NCBI GenBank assembly: GCA_021205585.1
Contig: JAJPXI010000032.1
Coordinates: 1 to 7,060 of the forward strand
Reading direction: 5' to 3'
DNA length: 7,060 nucleotides
From: Oscillospiraceae bacterium
GTDB taxonomy: Bacteria > Bacillota > Clostridia > Oscillospirales > Oscillospiraceae
The notes beneath the pieces are model-generated. The model saw only the letters and a program-made list of their open reading frames with translations. It did not search any database and was not told the origin of the DNA. Each line of letters starts with the position of its first letter. Position 1 is the stretch's first letter. This document shows positions 6,973 through 7,060 of this stretch, piece after piece. The position numbers were made by a program, and so were the translations under genes.

Positions 6973-6990
6973 ATTGTCCGTACCGGCTCG

Positions 6991-7000
6991 CTCCCTCTCC
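6991..7000 (-). promoter_or_regulatory. Ribosome binding site of the AEC transporter
   Basis: The minus strand reads GGAGAGGGAG here. The AGGGAG part is 9 bases before ACG 6981 and 18 bases before TTG 6972, so spacing favours a start at 6981. A weak 5-base-pair stem (6992-6996 with 7008-7012) could cover it. Confidence 0.45.
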
Positions 7001-7006
7001 GTTTTT

Positions 7007-7060
7007 TAGGGAAGGACTGATTAAATCGACAAGAGCGGATGGCGAGAAATTTTGCGACAA
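7007..7060 (-). repeat. Copy 2 of an inverted dispersed repeat (right end)
   Basis: Read on the minus strand from the last base, this stretch has GCAAAAT at 7055-7049 and the 20-base ATTTAATCAGT block at 7026-7007. These sit at exactly the offsets found in the left-end copy. It lies directly upstream of the AEC transporter and would be in or near its promoter region. CGACAA also occurs twice within this copy (7026-7031 region and 7055-7060). No clear -35/-10 pair was found here, so the transporter promoter may lie outside the window. Confidence 0.6.

Noticed and set aside
1..7060. CRISPR array, tRNA, rRNA or insertion-sequence transposase
   Set aside because: No regularly spaced repeats, tRNA-like cloverleaf, rRNA sequence or transposase motif was seen on either strand.

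Overview
The window looks like chromosomal DNA of a GC-rich, strictly anaerobic Firmicute, probably a gut Clostridia/Oscillospirales relative. The grounds are the GC-rich coding sequence, strong Shine-Dalgarno sites, a clostridial-type uridine phosphorylase and a two-gene system of the oxygen-sensitive 2-hydroxyacyl-CoA dehydratase activator family. This placement is inferred; no rRNA or other taxonomic marker is present.

All supported genes lie on the minus strand, so they read from right to left. At 6972-6040 is an AEC-family membrane transporter. Its normal start position seems to carry ACG instead of ATG. It is followed 37 bases later by a uridine phosphorylase (6002-5202). A 156-base gap (5046-5201) holds a good sigma-A-type promoter, a roughly 115-nt leader with two hairpins, and a plus-strand intrinsic terminator. 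Next come a 980-residue protein with two tandem BadF/BcrA-type ATPase domains plus a cysteine-rich DUF2229-type region (5045-2103), and a 436-residue COG3581-like partner (2097-787). In many relatives I recall these two parts as one chain of about 1400 residues; here they are split just after a G5 run.

After 46 more bases comes a MntA/HepT type VII toxin-antitoxin pair (740-69). The antitoxin nucleotidyltransferase is intact. The HepT toxin has a one-base deletion in a homopolymer; restoring that base gives a normal 119-residue protein with the RX4HXY motif.

The two ends of the window carry the same short element in inverted orientation (1-54 and 7060-7007), at the same offset from each end. 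Either the gene block is bounded by inverted copies of a dispersed repeat, or a contig broke in a repeat family at both ends.

Functionally, the 980/436 pair probably uses ATP to drive low-potential electron transfer to an iron-sulfur catalytic site; the substrate is unknown. The transporter and uridine phosphorylase may form a small uptake/salvage unit. The toxin-antitoxin pair looks like an accessory add-on downstream of the iron-sulfur operon.
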